Both the position numbers and the translations under genes were made by a program. The notes beneath the pieces are model-generated. The model saw only the letters and a program-made list of their open reading frames with translations. It was not told the origin of the DNA and searched no databases. From Nemertoderma westbladi (lineage: Eukaryota > Xenacoelomorpha > Nemertodermatida > Nemertodermatidae): a stretch of 20,772 bases of DNA. How positions within the stretch are numbered: position 1 is the first letter of the stretch; each line of letters begins with the position of its first letter. The stretch covers positions 1 through 20,772 of the forward strand of contig JAUCBJ010007584.1 of the NCBI GenBank assembly GCA_032718475.1. Reading direction: 5' to 3'. Of the stretch, positions 17,487-20,772 are shown in pieces.

Positions 17487-18482
17487 TCAATAGCGTCGTC
17501 CTACGCGGGCAAATACTGTACGAGAGTTTGCTGTCATAGGTCTTCGAAAATAAGTAAAAGCTGGTTGATTTTCTTTACTTTCATCTTCCTCATTAACCAA
17601 CGGTTTCTTAATTTTATTCAATTGTTCATTAATTTTCAATAATTTACTTTTATTTCCCAAAACCTGTCTTAATATATCTTCTCTATTTTCCTCGTTTTCT
17701 TCTATTTGTTTAATAAATTTCCGCATTTGATTTTTGTTTCCTAATATTTGTCTCAATATCTCTTCTTTATTTTCATCATTCTCTTCTAAATGTTTAATAA
17801 TTTTCCGCAATTTATTCTTATTTCCAAGTAATTGTCTCAATATTTCCTTATTATTATCATTTTCATCATCTTCTTCACTTTCCTGACCTTCACTTTCTTC
17901 GTCCTGTTCCTGACCTTCACTTTCTTCATCCTCTTTCTGACCTTCACTTTCGTCATCCTCTTCCTGTTCTTCACTTTCTTCATCCTCTTCCTGTTCTTCA
18001 TTTTCTTCATCCTCTTGCTGTTCTTCATTTTCTTCATTCTCTTCCTGACCTTCGCTTTCTTCACCCTCTTCCCGACCTTCACTTTCTTCGTCATCTGCAT
18101 GACCTTCACTCACTTCGTTCTCAACCTCCTTCTCTTCAACTTCATCTTGATCCTCACTATTTTCATTCTCCATCTCATCGTCCTCTTCTTCTTCATCTTT
18201 CTCACTCAAATTCTCATCATTTTCTAGGGGTAACTGTTTTTGTATCCCTTTCAAAATATTCATAACTTTATGAAATTTATTTTCCATTGTCTGTTTTATC
18301 TTTAATATATCATGCTCAACTCTCTTTTTCTTTTCTTCTTCACTAAAAATATCTTCGGATTTTTTAAATTTCTTTGGTAATGGATCCATTAGTTTATCCT
18401 TTCTATGTCTTTCCATATGACGAGATAGATTGTCTTGTCTCATTTCTTTATTACAAACCAAACATCTTTCATAACTAGGCAT
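17487..18482 (-). CDS. C2H2-finger protein with acidic tract and 28-residue repeats
   Basis: An uninterrupted 331-residue frame. The ATG at 18482 starts MPSYERCLVCNKEMRQDN. C7, C10, H22 and H26 form a single C2H2 finger (C-x2-C-x11-H-x3-H) at the very N-terminus. A basic stretch (residues 27-53) and a short helix (54-82) follow. A Glu/Ser/Gln-rich acidic tract (about 85-212) is built from EESEGQEEDE-like units. Three 28-residue repeats begin ILRQLLGNK (214), ILRQILGNK (242) and ILRQVLGNK (270). The tail is basic (RRPMTANSR...VGRRY). One finger plus an acid stretch suggests a nucleic-acid or chromatin-associated protein encoded by the mobile unit. I know no matching family. It lies between the 255-bp inverted repeats and is intact while its duplicate is broken, which hints at function. 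Confidence 0.75.
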   Translation of the reverse strand: MPSYERCLVCNKEMRQDNLSRHMERHRKDKLMDPLPKKFKKSEDIFSEEEKKKRVEHDILKIKQTMENKFHKVMNILKGIQKQLPLENDENLSEKDEEEEDDEMENENSEDQDEVEEKEVENEVSEGHADDEESEGREEGEESEGQEENEENEEQQEDEENEEQEEDEESEEQEEDDESEGQKEDEESEGQEQDEESEGQESEEDDENDNNKEILRQLLGNKNKLRKIIKHLEENDENKEEILRQILGNKNQMRKFIKQIEENEENREDILRQVLGNKSKLLKINEQLNKIKKPLVNEEDESKENQPAFTYFRRPMTANSRTVFARVGRRY

Positions 18483-18710
18483 TATATAGCAATGTCAATT
18501 GATATTATGAATTTTCGCTGAATGATTTTACAAAATTTTAAATAAATAAAACTTTTATGAAAATAAATAAAACTTTTAAAAATAAATTAATCGACCAATT
18601 AATTAATTGTTTAATTAATTAATTGTTTAATTAATTAATGACCTACTTAACACCTAAGGTGCGAAGTAGGTCCAATTGTCGCCGAAATGGGCAAACCATT
18701 ACTACTGTAC
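18483..18710 (-). promoter_or_regulatory. AT-rich 5' region of the acidic-finger gene
   Basis: The 110 bases upstream of the start codon (18483-18592) are conserved in front of the second gene copy (20288-20390), including ACAAAATTTTAAATAAATAA. Beyond that, TTAATTAATTG units form palindromes at about 18597-18638. A further hairpin (GACCTACTTA and TAGGTCC arms, about 18639-18672) precedes the minisatellite. A promoter is inferred from position only; no start site can be read. Confidence 0.35.
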
Positions 18711-19191
18711 TCACTATTAGCAGAGCATGTAGCATGATGCAGCTCTAAGGTAGTCACTATTAGCAGAGCATGTAGCATGATGTAGCTCTAAGGTAGTCAC
18801 TATTAGCAGAGCATGTAGCATGATGTAGCTCTACTCTAAGGTACTCACTATTAGCAGAGCATGTAGCATGATGTAGCTCTAAGGTACTCACTATTAGCAG
18901 AGCATGTAGCATGATGTAGCTCTAAGGTACTCACTATTAGTAGAGCATGTAGCATGATGTAGCTCTAAGGTAGCTCTACTCTAAGGTAGTCTCTATTAGC
19001 AGAGCAAGTAGCATGATGTAGCTCTAAGGTACTCACTATTAGTAGAGCATGTAGCATGATGTAGCTCTAAGGTATAGTCTCTATTAGCAGAGCATGTAGC
19101 ATGATGTAGCTCTAAGGTAGTCATTATTAGCAGATAATGTAGCATGATGTAGCTCTAAGGTAGTCACTATTAGCAGATAATGTAGCATGAT
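18711..19191. repeat. 43-bp minisatellite, about 11 units
   Basis: Units begin TCACTATTAGCAGAGCATGT at 18711, 18754, 18797, 18845, 18888, 18931, 18990, 19033, 19078, 19121 and 19164. The period is 43 bp, with occasional 5- to 16-bp insertions of TCTACTC or TAGCTCTAC type. Each unit can fold because AGAGC and GCTCT flank TGTAGCATGATG. The last unit is cut where LINE B3 begins. Units are adjacent without unique spacers, so it is not a CRISPR array. Confidence 0.92.
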
Positions 19192-19195
19192 TGGT

Positions 19196-19497
19196 ATACT
19201 GCTACTACTAGGTCGAGCGAACTTGGACAATGGAAATGAGATCCTTCCAGGCTTCCGGATTCTCCATAGTTGTCGCAATTTCGTTTCTCCCAAGTTCAGT
19301 ATCCCTTTCAAGTTGATCTATATATGTTATGGCCGGTCGTCCACGACTACGCTTTCCATGAGTTGGTTGCCAGAGAAGTAGATCTGGTATGACCTCGTCT
19401 TTACTTCGCCCGCAGTGCCCACTGAATCTTAATCTGCGTTCACGGAGGGTGGTTGATAAAGGTGGTATTGTACCATAAAGCTTGGCGTTTGTCATTT
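19196..19497 (-). mobile_element. LINE family B 3' fragment (copy B3)
   Basis: On the reverse strand it reads MTNAKLYGTIPPLSTTLRER through RLRFSGHCGRSKD to IVQVRST and the stop in the TAG tail. It is very close to 15546-15842 of copy B2. Its 3' tail touches the minisatellite, and its 5' end (19497) joins the second acidic gene directly inside the fourth 28-residue repeat. I found no target duplication. Confidence 0.9.
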
Positions 19498-20287
19498 ACT
19501 TTTATTTCACAGGACCTGTCTTAATATCTCTTCTCTATTTTCTTCATTTTCTTCCATTTGTTTAATAAATTTCCGCATTTGATTTTTGTTTCCTAATATT
19601 TGTCTCAATATCTCTTCTTTAATTTCATCATTCTCTTCTAAATGTTTAATAAATTTCTCTAATTTAATTTTACTTCCTAGAACTTGGGTCAATGTCGCCT
19701 CTTTATTTTCTTCATTTTCCTTCAAATGTTTAATAATTTTCCGCAATTTATTTTTATTTCAAAGTAATTGTCTCTTTACTTCCTCATCTTCAATTTCTTC
19801 ACCCTCTTTCTGACCTTCACTTTCTTCATCCGCTTCCCCACCTTCACTTTCTTCACCCTCTTCCTGACCTTCACTTTCTCCGTCCTCTTCCTGACCTTCA
19901 CTCACTTCGTTCTCAACCTCACTCTCTTCAACTTCATCCTGACACTCACTATTTTCATTCTCCATCTCATCGTCCTCTTCTTCTTCATCTTTCTCACTCA
20001 GATTTTCCTCATTTTCTAGAGGTAACTGTTTTTGTGTATCTCTTTCAAAATATTCATAACTTTATGAAATTTATTTTCCATTGTCTGTTTTATCTTTACT
20101 ATATCACGCTCATCTCTCTTTTTCTTTTCATCTTCACTAAAAATATCTTCAGATTTTTTAAATTAAATTAAAATTTTTTTGGTAACGGATCCATTAGTTT
20201 TTCCTTTCTATGTGTTTCCATATGACGAGATAGATTGTCTTGTCTCATTTCTTTATTACAAACCAAACAACTTTCATGTCTATGCAT
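19498..20287 (-). pseudogene. Broken second copy of the acidic C2H2 protein
   Basis: It starts at 20287 with MHRHESCLVCNKEMRQDN, so the finger residues are kept (Cys, Cys, His, His). An insertion of about 11 bases near 20165 introduces a stop soon after residue 40. A 2-base insertion near 20036 shifts the frame before the acidic tract (MENENSECQDEVEESEVENE). Stops (TGA replacing Gly GGA) occur in the repeat region near 19759 and 19505. It has four 28-residue repeats where the intact copy has three; the extra unit begins TLTQVLGSKIKL. The C-terminal tail is missing, replaced by LINE B3. It is a decayed or alternative copy in the same orientation as the intact gene. Confidence 0.85.
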
Positions 20288-20390
20288 TATATAACAATGT
20301 CAATTGATAGTATTTAATTTTAGCTAAATGATTTTACAAAATTTTAAATAAATAAAACTTTTATGAAAATAAATAAATCTTTTTAAAATA

Positions 20391-20517
20391 AAAATCAGAG
20401 AATGAATGGGAATGCGGTGAACGGGGGTCTATTATAGAGGGAGGCTAGAATGGATTATCCAATAAGAGTGCGAGGGTGAGTTAGGCAGCCAATCAGGACT
20501 CGAGGGAGGAAAGTTAG
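20391..20517. other. Spacer before the right inverted repeat
   Basis: GC-richer than its surroundings, with GTTAGGCAGCCAAT twice (about 20480 and 20513). The second copy runs into the inverted repeat. No gene is seen. There is no equivalent inside the left repeat. Confidence 0.5.
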
Positions 20518-20772
20518 GCAGCCAATGAGAGAGCAGATGCGAGTACAGTGGTAAAGCTCATCCATGGTGAGATAACGTCACACTAGCTCTCAAGGATAGT
20601 TATACTCACCATTCAAATATCCCTCGAAACCAGATTCCCCCAGCATCTAAATTATTCCACTTCAATGCAAAATATATAGAGCTTTAGTTGGATTTAAACC
20701 TGTGCTTGTAAACAGTATATTGAAATTTATTGATCATATAATGCAATATAACTCGGCTATTTAGTCTGTGCC
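20518..20772 (-). repeat. Right 255-bp terminal inverted repeat (reaches window edge)
   Basis: Reverse complement of 16734-16989. It ends CTATTTAGTCTGTGCC at the last base of the window, so the true end of the repeat is not visible. Confidence 0.95.

Larger units (their letters stand above)
16734..20772. mobile_element. Unit of 4 kb or more bounded by 255-bp inverted repeats
   Basis: The repeats 16734-16989 and 20518-20772 are inverted copies. In the stretches I compared closely I found only one substitution and one 1-base indel, so recent origin or ongoing homogenisation is likely. Between them are a tRNA-like segment, an intact reverse-strand gene for an acidic C2H2 protein, a 43-bp minisatellite, a LINE B fragment and a second, broken copy of the same gene. 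No transposase, integrase, polymerase or capsid gene is visible. Long inverted ends recall Polinton/Maverick or foldback elements, but nothing else supports that. It interrupts or abuts LINE B2. The right end is cut by the window. Confidence 0.75.

Noticed and set aside
17832-18227. Hydrophobic, membrane-like open frame on the + strand (Phe/Leu/Ile-rich)
   Set aside because: It is the antisense shadow of the acidic Glu-rich gene; GAA/GAG read backwards gives TTC/CTC. The same applies at 19586-20019.
18711-19191. CRISPR array
   Set aside because: Units abut directly at a 43-bp period with no unique spacers, and the window is eukaryotic. It is a minisatellite.
16734-20772. Firm assignment to Polinton/Maverick
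   Set aside because: Long inverted ends alone are not enough. None of the diagnostic genes is present and the right terminus is outside the window.

Overview
This is a eukaryotic window, almost certainly from an invertebrate animal. It is AT-rich and crowded with transposable-element debris. It has no operon layout, and the only host-like gene is split into exons with GT/AG splice sites. The retroelements (BEL/Pao, two related RTE-like LINE families), the TTAA-flanked DNA transposons and the extracellular LamG-type domain would fit a cnidarian or a similar invertebrate. The sequence alone does not fix the taxon.

Layout. 1-868: AT-rich, no gene recognised. 869-1190: reverse-strand fragment of LINE family B carrying the RT motif FADD. 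1875 to about 8745: a badly decayed BEL/Pao retrotransposon on the + strand (coiled-coil gag, DUF1759-like gag domain, aspartic protease with DSA, linker before RT), cut off before the RT core. It is broken by a TTAA-flanked insertion (about 3941-5586, with a 20-bp hairpin array inside) and by a 5'-truncated LINE A copy (5959-6227) with a perfect 10-bp target duplication. 9004-10522: a piggyBac-like non-autonomous element with five or more 163-bp internal repeats. 10940-11093: a 154-bp MITE sharing its terminal motif. 11344-12482: a second LINE A copy with an 11-bp target duplication and the RT core deleted.

13141-15051, reverse strand: two exons of a host-like gene. One is a complete laminin-G-like (concanavalin fold) domain exon and the other a 162-bp exon. 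Both are phase 1-1, as expected of shuffled extracellular modules. Just upstream lies a 321-bp element with 50-bp inverted ends and a tRNA-like Pol III promoter (15117-15437). A reverse-strand LINE B copy with an internal deletion follows (15541 to about 16687).

16734 to the window end (20772) is the most unusual part: a unit of at least 4 kb bounded by 255-bp inverted repeats that are about 99% identical. It carries an intact reverse-strand gene for a C2H2-finger protein with a long acidic tract and three exact 28-residue repeats, plus a second, broken copy of that gene with four such repeats. A 43-bp minisatellite and a LINE B 3' fragment sit between the two copies. I cannot assign the unit to a known transposon family. 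It is my best candidate for something undescribed.
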